DNA of 60,177 nt, from the NCBI GenBank assembly GCA_029240815.1, contig JARDZO010000002.1, positions 1-60,177 on the forward strand. The letters are read 5' to 3'. The stretch comes from Brevibacillus sp. GTDB lineage: Bacteria > Bacillota > Bacilli > Brevibacillales > Brevibacillaceae. The notes under the pieces were generated by a model. The model was not told the DNA's origin, ran no database searches, and worked only from the letters and a program-made list of their open reading frames with translations. The position numbers were made by a program, and so were the translations under genes. Each line of letters starts with the position of its first letter. Position 1 is the first letter of the stretch. Below, piece after piece: positions 53,276-60,177 of this stretch.

Positions 53276-53306
53276 GAAAAAAACCGCCAAGCCTTTGCTC
53301 AGCGGT
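53276..53306 (-). terminator. Terminator of potassium-channel operon
   Basis: CCGCTGAGC/GCTTGGCGG stem with a 4-nt loop followed by TTTTTTT on minus, overlapping the last codons of the channel gene. Confidence 0.85.
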
Positions 53307-54090
53307 CTTCTTCGTTCTTTTGTTTGTCCGTCTGCTCTTTCCTCGACCTACGGTACAGCAAATCTACCGTTTCCTTCAGAGTCTGGTATTCCGTCTCCGT
53401 CAATTGGTCGATTTCCTGGATGTGCCGAATGGCCTGTTTCGTCAATTCTTGCGTCAGACGATCCTGATCATTCCTTGTTTTTTTATCATGCAGCTCTGTC
53501 CAGTGGGTAGCAAAATTCGCTGTCAGCGCTCCGAGCATTCCGATCCCTGTAAGCATCAGGATCGTCGCCATGATACGGCCACCTGGTGTGACGGGAGAAA
53601 TGTCTCCATAGCCTACCGTCGTCGTCGTCACGACCGACCACCACAGCGCATCGCCAAAGCTGGTAATATTGTCGTTCACTCCGTATTCGAGCAGGTAGAT
53701 CGCCAAGGAGCTCCACAGCATGATCATCGAAACGACACCAAATACGCGACGCATAGACCCGGATTGAACAATACTCCACAGAAATGGCGATGCTCGTAAA
53801 ATACGGATCAGCCGCATTATTCTCATGAAGCGGGCCAAATAAAAATAATGATCCAATGGAATCATGGCTACGAGATCAAACCAGTTGCTGATGATAAATT
53901 TCCGCTTGTCTTTGGCACGCCACAAGCGAACAAGATATTCCACTACCAAAAATGTAATGAGTCCCAGATCCACCTGGTCCATCAATTCGTCTGTCAGCAG
54001 AGGATGCATGGAAAAATCCGCTGACAGCAGAATCGCGTAAGTAATTACGAGCATGATGACAAAGATTTCATACAACACACGCCAAAACAA
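53299..54090 (-). CDS. Voltage-gated-type potassium channel
   Basis: About 263 residues with six membrane segments; S4-like helix with regularly spaced arginines (ARFMRIMRLIRILRAS) and the selectivity filter TTVGYGDISP before S6. The C-terminal tail is charged and probably coiled coil. TTG 54090 was chosen (7 nt after AGGAGG). Last gene of a five-gene operon with a DUF350 protein and an ATP-grasp enzyme, a partner set seen for such channels in other bacteria. Confidence 0.9.
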   Translation of the reverse strand: MFWRVLYEIFVIMLVITYAILLSADFSMHPLLTDELMDQVDLGLITFLVVEYLVRLWRAKDKRKFIISNWFDLVAMIPLDHYFYLARFMRIMRLIRILRASPFLWSIVQSGSMRRVFGVVSMIMLWSSLAIYLLEYGVNDNITSFGDALWWSVVTTTTVGYGDISPVTPGGRIMATILMLTGIGMLGALTANFATHWTELHDKKTRNDQDRLTQELTKQAIRHIQEIDQLTETEYQTLKETVDLLYRRSRKEQTDKQKNEEDR

Positions 54091-54132
54091 GCAGACTCCT
54101 CCTCGAGCCAAGCACCTTATGATAGCTGGTCT

Positions 54133-54570
54133 TTAGTAGCTGATGAGTGCAGCCATCAGCAAACCTGCCGCGATGCTCAGCCTCGAAGCGAAAATCCCGA
54201 CCGAAACGTTACCATTCGGGATTTCAGATACGACCTTAAACGGGGTGATCCATTCAAACAAGTAAAATACCAAGACCTGAAAGACCATTCCGACGATCCC
54301 CCAAATAACGAGATCCCACAAATTCACGGAATGATACACGGCAGAGGCGAGCACAATTGCCAGTCCGATGATCTTTCCGCCCAAATCGTGCGCAGCTGCT
54401 TTGGCTGCCGCCATCTTTTTCGGATCGTCTGTTTGCGAGCCGTTTTTAATTAACTCAAACTCCTTGTAAGGTGTAGTCAACGTAAATACGAAAATGCCAA
54501 TCGCCAAAATGGGAATCGTCACAATCAAATAAGACAAAAAATTTACCAGATAACCCAATTGAGAATCCAC
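54133..54570 (-). CDS. DUF350 membrane protein (YjfL-like)
   Basis: About 145 residues, four membrane segments in two similar halves. ILAIGIFVFTLTTPYKEFELIKNG and DLGGKIIGLAIVLASAVYHSVNL are the DUF350 core. The GTG start 54570 lies after AAGGAGAG; the frame continues upstream only over the ATP-grasp gene. Function unknown; repeatedly found with glutathionylspermidine-synthase-like enzymes, so it may act with its neighbour on a membrane or lipid-linked product. Confidence 0.87.
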   Translation of the reverse strand: MDSQLGYLVNFLSYLIVTIPILAIGIFVFTLTTPYKEFELIKNGSQTDDPKKMAAAKAAAHDLGGKIIGLAIVLASAVYHSVNLWDLVIWGIVGMVFQVLVFYLFEWITPFKVVSEIPNGNVSVGIFASRLSIAAGLLMAALISY

Positions 54571-54590
54571 GTCGTTTTTCTCTCCTTCCG

Positions 54591-55832
54591 CTATCTTGCT
54601 ATTCCTATTGGCAAGTAGTAAGACATGTTGTTCGTAATGGGTCCTCCGACACGGGCGACAATCGCGGATGGTTCTGCTCCGATCCAAAAGGAACCCCAGA
54701 GCAGGCGTCCGTCATAAGCTCCTGCCTCTGTATTCACCTTGATTTTCGGTAGCTCTACCCGCTTTTGGTAGATCATCGGTTGCTCCCAGTAACATTCCTC
54801 CTGATCTTTGTCCACGACGCCACCCTCTGCATCAAACAGGATGACGCCTCCGCCTTCACGGCCAAAAACAGGCTTTGTGACGTAGTCCGTCTCTCCCAGA
54901 AAGCGGTTCTCGAAATACGTAGGAAGCATGTATTTGGCTATGGTTTCGTGTTCTTCGCTCTGAAAGAATTCCTCTTCCTCGTGCAAATTCCAGATCAGTG
55001 CCTGAAGTGCTTTTGTCTGAGTCAAAAAAGCACTCGGCGGATTGATGACGGCTAGCTTGCGATCCGCAATCAACTGGAGCACATGAGCACCTGTCGGGTA
55101 ACCGTCCTCATCTCGTTCTTCTGCGAGCTTTTCCAATGCGTGCAAGCGATAGAGTACATCGACTGGCTGCATCTCCTGTCCGTCCTGCACATACAAGCCA
55201 TCGTTCCAGACGCGTAACTGCTCCAGCGCTGCGAACCTGGCAGCTAGACCTGACTCGCGTAGCAAATACAGCGTAGTTCCTTTATCCTCTTCGTGCCAGT
55301 CCAGAGAACTAAACCAGATCTGGTCCGTCGGGTACCCCCGCTTTTGATACGCCTCAAGCAGTTTGCCAAAAGCAGGCCCAATCTGTCCATGCATGCTTTC
55401 ATTCGGATCTTCCCGATCGAAAAAGCGGCAAGCACGTCCGTTTACGTAAAAAGCCTCCACGATTCCTGTAGGAGTATCGCTATTGTATTCGAGCATTTTT
55501 AAACCTTCTGCAGTTTGAGCAAAGTCGAAGCGACCAATGACCGTAGGCAAAGACTGTGAGACGACGATGCGGACTGCCGCAAGTGCTTGCTCGGGTACAC
55601 CCAATTCGCGCAGGAGAGAATCTTCCGCTTGCTGCAGCACGGGTACCACTTTTGCAAAAATGCTTCCTAGCTTGTTCGTAGCCTCAGCCAGCTCTTCACG
55701 AAACGACCTCGTGATGAGATGGATATCAGCCAGCGCGTACTCTTCCCCGTACATCCTGTCCCAGGTGAATACGCCTTCCTCGCGCATGGGTCCGTAGAGC
55801 TGTTCCCGACTTGTTTGATTTGCATCAGACAT
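54591..55832 (-). CDS. Glutathionylspermidine synthase-like ATP-grasp enzyme
   Basis: About 413 residues of the GspS C-terminal / YgiC / YjfC family. Near the N terminus FTWDRMYGEEYALAD; ATP-grasp elements include RFDFAQTAEGLKMLEYNSDTPTGIVEA and the DYVTKPVFGREGGGVILFD loop. Such enzymes join a carboxylate to an amine (amide bond) using ATP. The real substrate of this stand-alone form is not known. ATG 55832 has GTGAGGG at about 7 nt. Between a lipoprotein gene and the DUF350 gene. Confidence 0.88.
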   Translation of the reverse strand: MSDANQTSREQLYGPMREEGVFTWDRMYGEEYALADIHLITRSFREELAEATNKLGSIFAKVVPVLQQAEDSLLRELGVPEQALAAVRIVVSQSLPTVIGRFDFAQTAEGLKMLEYNSDTPTGIVEAFYVNGRACRFFDREDPNESMHGQIGPAFGKLLEAYQKRGYPTDQIWFSSLDWHEEDKGTTLYLLRESGLAARFAALEQLRVWNDGLYVQDGQEMQPVDVLYRLHALEKLAEERDEDGYPTGAHVLQLIADRKLAVINPPSAFLTQTKALQALIWNLHEEEEFFQSEEHETIAKYMLPTYFENRFLGETDYVTKPVFGREGGGVILFDAEGGVVDKDQEECYWEQPMIYQKRVELPKIKVNTEAGAYDGRLLWGSFWIGAEPSAIVARVGGPITNNMSYYLPIGIAR

Positions 55833-55842
55833 CGTCATTCCC

Positions 55843-56121
55843 TCACCCTGAGCTAGAGCCAGAGCTTCCGATACCGCCCTTTGACCCACTCGTAAAACCG
55901 GAAGAGCCTGTGCTCACACCAGAGGAACTGCTCTTGTACTTTTTGCTTCCATTTGAATAATAGGTGGATGAACTCCCCCCGGATCCGCCGCCGCCATCAT
56001 CACAATATCCATCATTGTCCTGATCATAGCAATCGTCATCGTAGTCTGACGAACAACCGGTGACCGTCAATGTGGCAGCCACGAACAGCCCGACCATCTT
56101 GGCCGTCTTGGTTAGTGCCAT
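55843..56121 (-). CDS. Small Ser/Gly-rich lipoprotein
   Basis: A 92-residue protein with signal peptide and lipobox LTVTGCSSD (Cys at 23). After the Cys come an acidic DYDDDCYDQDNDGYCDDGGGG segment, which could bind calcium, and a low-complexity Ser/Gly/Lys tail. It resembles the small lipoproteins paired with YgiC-type enzymes. ATG after AGGGGGAAG. Perhaps a scaffold or substrate on the outer face; no enzyme motif is seen. Confidence 0.8.
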   Translation of the reverse strand: MALTKTAKMVGLFVAATLTVTGCSSDYDDDCYDQDNDGYCDDGGGGSGGSSSTYYSNGSKKYKSSSSGVSTGSSGFTSGSKGGIGSSGSSSG

Positions 56122-56132
56122 TTCTCTTCCCC

Positions 56133-56582
56133 CTACAAAGTTGGCCGCGCGTAATACACGTACACGCGCCTGTCTTCATCGACTTCAGCCGAAGTCTTCT
56201 CCCACTCGCGCCCATCGAGAACCAAATAATCGCTTTGCAGGTACAACAAGGCTTCATCATCATCCTTGAAGTAGTACGTATGCACAAGTGGGTACGTCAT
56301 GGTCCCTTCCTTGTACTCCCGCAGCTCGAGCTGGATGTTGCCCCATCGCGTAGAAGCGGTGTGGTTGTAGTCTACTGCCTGTTCATCTGTGGAGCGCTTG
56401 ACGTATATGACGTAGCATCCAGCCTCAACGGCGCAGGACGTCTTTTCATAGACGACGTGCCCTTTTACGAGATAATCACAAGCAAATCGCAGGGAGACTT
56501 CATCTTGATCAATTCGGTCGTAATAAAAAAGGACCGGGTAGCCGTTTTTTTCGTCTAGCCACCGATATTCCAAACGTGCCAT
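56133..56582 (-). CDS. Unknown small cytosolic protein heading ATP-grasp operon
   Basis: About 149 residues, soluble, rich in Tyr and acidic residues, with two similar halves: YLVKGHVVYEKTSCAVEAGCYVIYVKR and YLVLDGREWEKTSAEVDEDRRVYVYYARP. This internal repeat suggests a duplicated small beta domain. No known family is sure. ATG 56582 lies 6 nt after GAGGTG. It is the first gene of a run that includes the lipoprotein, ATP-grasp, DUF350 and channel genes. Confidence 0.75.
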   Translation of the reverse strand: MARLEYRWLDEKNGYPVLFYYDRIDQDEVSLRFACDYLVKGHVVYEKTSCAVEAGCYVIYVKRSTDEQAVDYNHTASTRWGNIQLELREYKEGTMTYPLVHTYYFKDDDEALLYLQSDYLVLDGREWEKTSAEVDEDRRVYVYYARPTL

Positions 56583-56661
56583 TCTCTCCACCTCAACTTC
56601 CCATCATACAGACTATCAATTTATACGCATAAGGGAATTAATGGTTTCCAGAATCTTGAAC

Positions 56662-56701
56662 AAAAAAACCGACAGTCCAGCAAAGCGATTGCTGCTGCCG
56701 G
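56662..56701 (-). terminator. Terminator of inositol monophosphatase family gene
   Basis: Stem CCGGCAG-CAGCA/TGCTG-GA-CTGTCGG followed by TTTTTTT on minus. Confidence 0.85.
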
Positions 56702-56725
56702 AGCTTACAATCAACAGGAGTTACA

Positions 56726-57502
56726 CTATTCCTCGATCAAGCCGCGAACGGTCTCATGCAAATGCCCATTGCTAGCGAGCAAGGAACGAAAGCCTTCCTG
56801 ATGAAACGGCTCGTGGCGATAGGGATTACCCTGCCAGTCCGTGATCACAGCCCCTGCTTCCTGGGCAATCACGATACCTGCAGCGACATCCATAATCCCA
56901 GAGCGCTGCATGACGACGTAGTCCAACCAGCCATTCGCCAGAAGACACCAATCGAGAGCCGGAGCCACGTTACGCAGCAAACGCTTGGTATGGATCATAA
57001 ACGGTCTGGTGAAATCCAGCTCCTGCTCTTTTGTCACTGTATTTCTTCCCCGGATATAAGTACCGACCGCTCGGGTCAGGTCTGTCCGCTCATTGACCGC
57101 CAAACGCTTTCCGTTCAGGTATGCCCCTTTTCCTTTTTCGGCCCAGAACATTTGTCCTGCGACTGGATTGTACACCACTCCAAGTACCAGCTCTCCCTTG
57201 TGCTGCAAGGCGATCGAGATCGAAAAGTACGGAAACCCGATGAAGTAATTATTCGTTCCGTCGAGGGGATCGACAATCCACAAATACTCCTCATCACGGG
57301 ATACCATCCCTACTTCTTCGGAAAAAATGGTATGGTTCGGGAAATGACGATGGATCACCTCAATGATACGGCGCTCGCTCTCCTTGTCTTCCGGCAATTT
57401 CACGTCGTTGTGCAGTTCTTCATCTGGCACGAGCTGCTCCAGGAAACGCTCCTGAAGGTACGCCCCTGCTACACTCGCTGCCTCCTTGGCAATCTCCAGC
57501 AT
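56726..57502 (-). CDS. Inositol monophosphatase family protein
   Basis: About 258 residues. Metal sites: SEEVG, WIVDPLDGTNNYFIGFPYFSIS and a C-terminal SGIMDVAAGIVIAQEAGAVITDWQG, the full family signature. It may act on inositol phosphates, fructose bisphosphate, NADP or PAP; the last (3'-phosphoadenosine 5'-phosphate) would fit a nearby PAPS route but is a guess. ATG 57502 has AAGGAG at 9 nt; an ATG three codons upstream is too close. Confidence 0.92.
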   Translation of the reverse strand: MLEIAKEAASVAGAYLQERFLEQLVPDEELHNDVKLPEDKESERRIIEVIHRHFPNHTIFSEEVGMVSRDEEYLWIVDPLDGTNNYFIGFPYFSISIALQHKGELVLGVVYNPVAGQMFWAEKGKGAYLNGKRLAVNERTDLTRAVGTYIRGRNTVTKEQELDFTRPFMIHTKRLLRNVAPALDWCLLANGWLDYVVMQRSGIMDVAAGIVIAQEAGAVITDWQGNPYRHEPFHQEGFRSLLASNGHLHETVRGLIEE

Positions 57503-57619
57503 GGATTCCATCTCCTTCTTTTCTCTATAGTTCCATTGATTTCACTTGCACTCTAGTCTATACCCTTACTATGATAGAGAGACACCCGATCTGACCTTAT
57601 GACAGGAGGGGAAAGCAAA

Positions 57620-57997
57620 ATGAACAGCGACTTTATTCGTCTAAAGAATCTGGAAGGCGAACTCAAATTTTCTCAGATGAACAGTAGTCTCGGTTGCTCT
57701 GTCACAAGCAAGGAGCTGGTATTCTTCAAACCCCATTTGACGTACCACCTGTTCTTGCATGACATTGTCAGCATGATCCCGGTCAAGCTGGATACGGCCC
57801 CTGTATCCTTTCGCTATCAGAGCGAAACGATCCACTCGACCTTTGGTTCCGATTACTACAAGTTAGTGGTGAAGTGGGCCCGTGTCGTATCCCGTTCCGG
57901 GATCGTCGAAAAGGAAAACATGGAGTTCATCGTACCCCTTTCATCCAAAGTGCTGTCGTACATCTCTCAATACAGCGGGCTCGTCTCGATCAGGTAA
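57620..57997 (+). CDS. Hypothetical protein, 125 residues
   Basis: ATG 57620 follows AGGAGGGG. The protein is soluble, starts NSDFIRLKNLEGELKFSQMNSSLGCSVTSKELVFFKPHLTYHLFLHDIVSMIPVK and looks all-beta, like a PH-type or GRAM-like small domain. No family is recognised. Single gene with a bidirectional terminator after it. Confidence 0.72.
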   Translation: MNSDFIRLKNLEGELKFSQMNSSLGCSVTSKELVFFKPHLTYHLFLHDIVSMIPVKLDTAPVSFRYQSETIHSTFGSDYYKLVVKWARVVSRSGIVEKENMEFIVPLSSKVLSYISQYSGLVSIR

Positions 57998-58014
57998 TCT
58001 GCCTGCAAACATCG

Positions 58015-58054
58015 AAAAACCTCTTGCCACGGACCATGTGCGCAGAGGTTTTTT
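58015..58054. terminator. Bidirectional terminator
   Basis: AAAAACCTCT/AGAGGTTTTTT form a stem with T-runs on both strands, between the convergent hypothetical and thioesterase genes. Confidence 0.85.
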
Positions 58055-58056
58055 CA

Positions 58057-58530
58057 TTATGATCGTTTCAAAACGATGAATGTCCCGGTTCCATGGGCAA
58101 TCCGTTTGTTTCGATCATCGTAGACACTGCCTTCCATGACGACCAGTGTTTGTCCACGGTGGAGGAAAGTCGCCTCTGCACGCAGCTTTTCTCCTTTTCC
58201 CGGGCGCAAGTAATTGATCTTCAACTCGGTTGTCACGGCATATTCTTCCGGCGGCAGGGAACGATTGATGAGTGAGCCCATCACAGAGTCGATTAAGGTA
58301 GCCAAAATACCGCCGTGAACAGCACCACCAGAATTGTGCATGAACACAGTAAGGGGAATCTCGAATCGATAGGTTCGCTCGTCAACAAACTCACCCTGCA
58401 ATCCGAGAAAGCCGGACAAAAAAGCACTCTTTCGCTCTCGTCTTTGGCGGATGGACTGAAGAGCCAGCGCCAGTATTTGCTGCTCTTCCTCGCTGCCTTC
58501 CTCACAAATATTTTTTAGCTCTTCTATCAT
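58057..58530 (-). CDS. PaaI-type hotdog-fold thioesterase
   Basis: About 157 residues. The hotdog signature MHNSGGAVHGGILATLIDSVMGSLI and TELKINYLRPGKGEKLRAEA is clear; it should hydrolyse acyl-CoA thioesters. ATG 58530 follows GGAGTG by 7 nt; the upstream frame is weaker. Divergent from ilvD. Acyl substrate unknown. Confidence 0.9.
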   Translation of the reverse strand: MIEELKNICEEGSEEEQQILALALQSIRQRRERKSAFLSGFLGLQGEFVDERTYRFEIPLTVFMHNSGGAVHGGILATLIDSVMGSLINRSLPPEEYAVTTELKINYLRPGKGEKLRAEATFLHRGQTLVVMEGSVYDDRNKRIAHGTGTFIVLKRS

Positions 58531-58644
58531 TCTGTTCACTCCAGCAAAAAAATTATCGATTCCTCTATTGTAGCCCAAATAAGCCTATAATTCTATTTCA
58601 CCCGTGCTTATCACTGGCGTGAGCGATGTTGCCCGCGAGCAACT

Positions 58645-58660
58645 CTGAACAAATGTTCAG
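58645..58660. promoter_or_regulatory. LexA/DinR-like palindrome between thioesterase and ilvD
   Basis: CTGAACAAATGTTCAG has perfect 7-bp arms. Its core GAAC-N4-GTTC matches the inner part of the Bacillus LexA box (CGAAC-N4-GTTCG), though the outer C/G pair is T/A. It lies about 115 bp from the thioesterase start and 90 bp from ilvD. Confidence 0.4.
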
Positions 58661-58750
58661 ACTTTTACGGTTGTTTCTATTAATAAAATAGTGATAAGAT
58701 AGTTCAAAACCAAAGACAGGTATCATCTATATGGAAGGGAGATTTTTCAA

Positions 58751-60177
58751 TTGGCTAGACAACGCAGTGATATGATCAAAAAAGGATTTGACCGTGCGCC
58801 ACACCGCAGCTTGCTGCGCGCAGCAGGCGTGAAAGACGAGGATTTCGATAAACCGTTTATCGCCATCTGTAACTCCTACATTGACATCATTCCGGGTCAC
58901 GTGCATTTGCAAGAATTCGGAAAAATCGTAAAAGAAGCTGTTCGTGCGGCGGGCATGGTTCCGTTTGAATTCAACACGATTGGCGTTGATGACGGGATCG
59001 CGATGGGCCACATCGGGATGCGCTACTCCCTCCCGAGCCGTGAGATTATCGCGGACAGCTTGGAAACCGTAGTTGCCGCTCACTGGTTCGACGGTATGAT
59101 CTGTATCCCGAACTGTGATAAAATCACGCCTGGTATGATCATGGGTGCATTGCGTGTCAACATTCCAACCGTATTCGTAACGGGTGGCCCGATGAAAGCT
59201 GGCAAAACCAGCGACGGTCGTTCCATCTCCTTGTCTTCTGTTTTTGAAGGGGTCGGCGCGCATCAAGCAGGCCTGATCAACGATGCACAATTGGAAGAGC
59301 TGGAGCAATACGGCTGTCCGACATGCGGTTCCTGTTCCGGTATGTTCACTGCGAACTCCATGAACTGCCTTTTGGAAGCAATCGGTCTCGCTCTCCCAGG
59401 AAACGGTACTGTTCTCGCAGTCTCTCCAGAGCGCAAAGAACTGGTAAAATCCTCTGCAGAAAAACTGAAGCAACTGATCGAGCGCGACATCAAACCTCGC
59501 GACATCGTTACACTGGAAGCTATCGACGACGCTTTTGCACTGGATATGGCGATGGGCGGTTCTACCAATACCGTTCTGCACACACTGGCAATCGCACAAG
59601 AAGCTGGTTTCGAGTATCCAATCGAGCGCATCAACGAAGTTGCGAAGCGCGTTCCGCATATTTGCAAATTGGCTCCATCCTCTGACTACCATATCGAGGA
59701 CTGCCATGAAGCAGGCGGCGTTTCTGCCGTATTGAATGAAATCGCTAAAAAACCAGGTGCGATTCACCCAGACCGCATCACCGTTACGGGTCAAACGCTG
59801 GCAGAAAACATCGCCAACGCCGAGATCAAAAACGAACAAGTCATCCGTCGTCTCGACAATCCGTACAGTGAAGCCGGTGGTCTGTCTGTCTTGTTCGGTA
59901 ACCTGGCAGAGAAAGGCTCCATCATCAAAACCGGCGGTGTCGATCCTTCTATCAAACGCCATGAAGGACCAGCGATCTGCTTCGACTCTCAGGAAGAAGC
60001 TCTGGAAGGTATCGCCTCTGGCAAAATCAAATCAGGTCATGTCGTAGTCATCCGCTACGAAGGACCAAAAGGTGGCCCGGGTATGCCGGAAATGCTGGCG
60101 CCTACCTCGCAAATCGTAGGTATGGGACTGGGTAAGGAAGTAGCACTCGTCACCGACGGACGATTCTCAGGTGCTTC
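58751..60177 (+). CDS. ilvD: Dihydroxy-acid dehydratase, 3' end outside window
   Basis: The first 475 residues of about 560. The [2Fe-2S] and Mg motifs are visible: [39 protein letters not shown] and the [16 protein letters not shown] block; later [13 protein letters not shown]. It makes 2-keto acids for isoleucine, valine and pantothenate. TTG 58751 is the start, 9 nt after AAGGGAG; no in-frame ATG exists before the conserved N terminus. A possible promoter TTGTTT-N18-TAAGAT lies at 58671-58700. The gene runs off the right edge with no stop. Confidence 0.97.
   Translation, partial: MARQRSDMIKKGFDRAPHRSLLRAAGVKDEDFDKPFIAICNSYIDIIPGHVHLQEFGKIVKEAVRAAGMVPFEFNTIGVDDGIAMGHIGMRYSLPSREIIADSLETVVAAHWFDGMICIPNCDKITPGMIMGALRVNIPTVFVTGGPMKAGKTSDGRSISLSSVFEGVGAHQAGLINDAQLEELEQYGCPTCGSCSGMFTANSMNCLLEAIGLALPGNGTVLAVSPERKELVKSSAEKLKQLIERDIKPRDIVTLEAIDDAFALDMAMGGSTNTVLHTLAIAQEAGFEYPIERINEVAKRVPHICKLAPSSDYHIEDCHEAGGVSAVLNEIAKKPGAIHPDRITVTGQTLAENIANAEIKNEQVIRRLDNPYSEAGGLSVLFGNLAEKGSIIKTGGVDPSIKRHEGPAICFDSQEEALEGIASGKIKSGHVVVIRYEGPKGGPGMPEMLAPTSQIVGMGLGKEVALVTDGRFSGA

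Noticed and set aside
53163..53298. SAM riboswitch or T-box before the sulfate operon
   Set aside because: The leader after the predicted start is only about 45 nt and shows no conserved riboswitch helices or anti-terminator.
58727..59962. Long open frame (about 411 codons) on the minus strand opposite ilvD
   Set aside because: It mirrors the ilvD coding frame, has no ribosome site and its translation (rich in Cys, His, Phe, Arg) has no domain; ilvD motifs on the plus strand are clear.

Overview
The window looks like part of the chromosome of a Gram-positive, spore-former-type member of the Bacillales, most like Brevibacillus or another Paenibacillaceae. This is inferred from strong AGGAGG ribosome sites, frequent TTG and GTG starts, a SinI/SinR pair, an SftA-type DNA translocase, a CysP-type sulfate operon and an LCP protein. 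No rRNA, tRNA, CRISPR array, insertion sequence or prophage was seen. Most genes lie on the minus strand.

Layout. 1-3.1 kb: a cut response-regulator gene, signal peptidase I and a secreted M14 carboxypeptidase. 3.2-7.7 kb: an operon for 2,3-diaminopropionate use (ammonia-lyase, M20 deacylase, sigma-54 activator) with a clear -24/-12 promoter and upstream symmetric repeats. 7.8-10.2 kb: a CPBP membrane protease, a GH16 glycanase and a ChbG/YdjC deacetylase on the plus strand. 10.3-30.3 kb: a 20-kb exopolysaccharide (EPS) locus with GDP-mannose, GDP-fucose, UDP-glucuronate and epimerase genes, a polyprenyl-phosphate sugar transferase, four glycosyltransferases, flippase, polymerase, chain-length protein and three tandem asparagine-synthase-like genes. 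30.5-31.1 kb: divergent sinI and sinR. 31.1-36.8 kb: galU, phosphoglucomutase, an orphan beta-helix protein and an LCP protein. 37-43.6 kb: a small hypothetical protein, a Gate-domain membrane protein, a NIF3-like protein, a DUF2294-like protein and SftA. 43.7-45.2 kb: a lipoprotein and a 31-residue membrane microprotein. 45.3-53.2 kb: sulfate assimilation and siroheme operon. 53.3-56.6 kb: a five-gene operon with a potassium channel, DUF350 protein, glutathionylspermidine-synthase-like ATP-grasp enzyme, lipoprotein and a small unknown protein. 56.7-60.2 kb: inositol monophosphatase family protein, an unknown protein, a thioesterase and the start of ilvD.

The most interesting system is the EPS locus and its control. 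A 16-bp symmetric motif, GTTC-N8-GAAC, matching the known SinR half-site GTTCTYT, appears at both EPS promoters and also at the GH16 and ChbG promoters at the far end of the locus. The window encodes a SinI-like antirepressor of only 47 residues, a SinR, and a second SinR-like protein inside the EPS operon. This suggests a self-contained biofilm switch controlling synthesis, modification and trimming of one polymer. The three asparagine-synthase-like proteins keep the ATP-pyrophosphatase loop but lack the N-terminal glutaminase cysteine, so they may amidate or aminoacylate a uronic acid in this polymer by an unusual nitrogen route. Functions are read from sequence motifs and context only; no database search was run.
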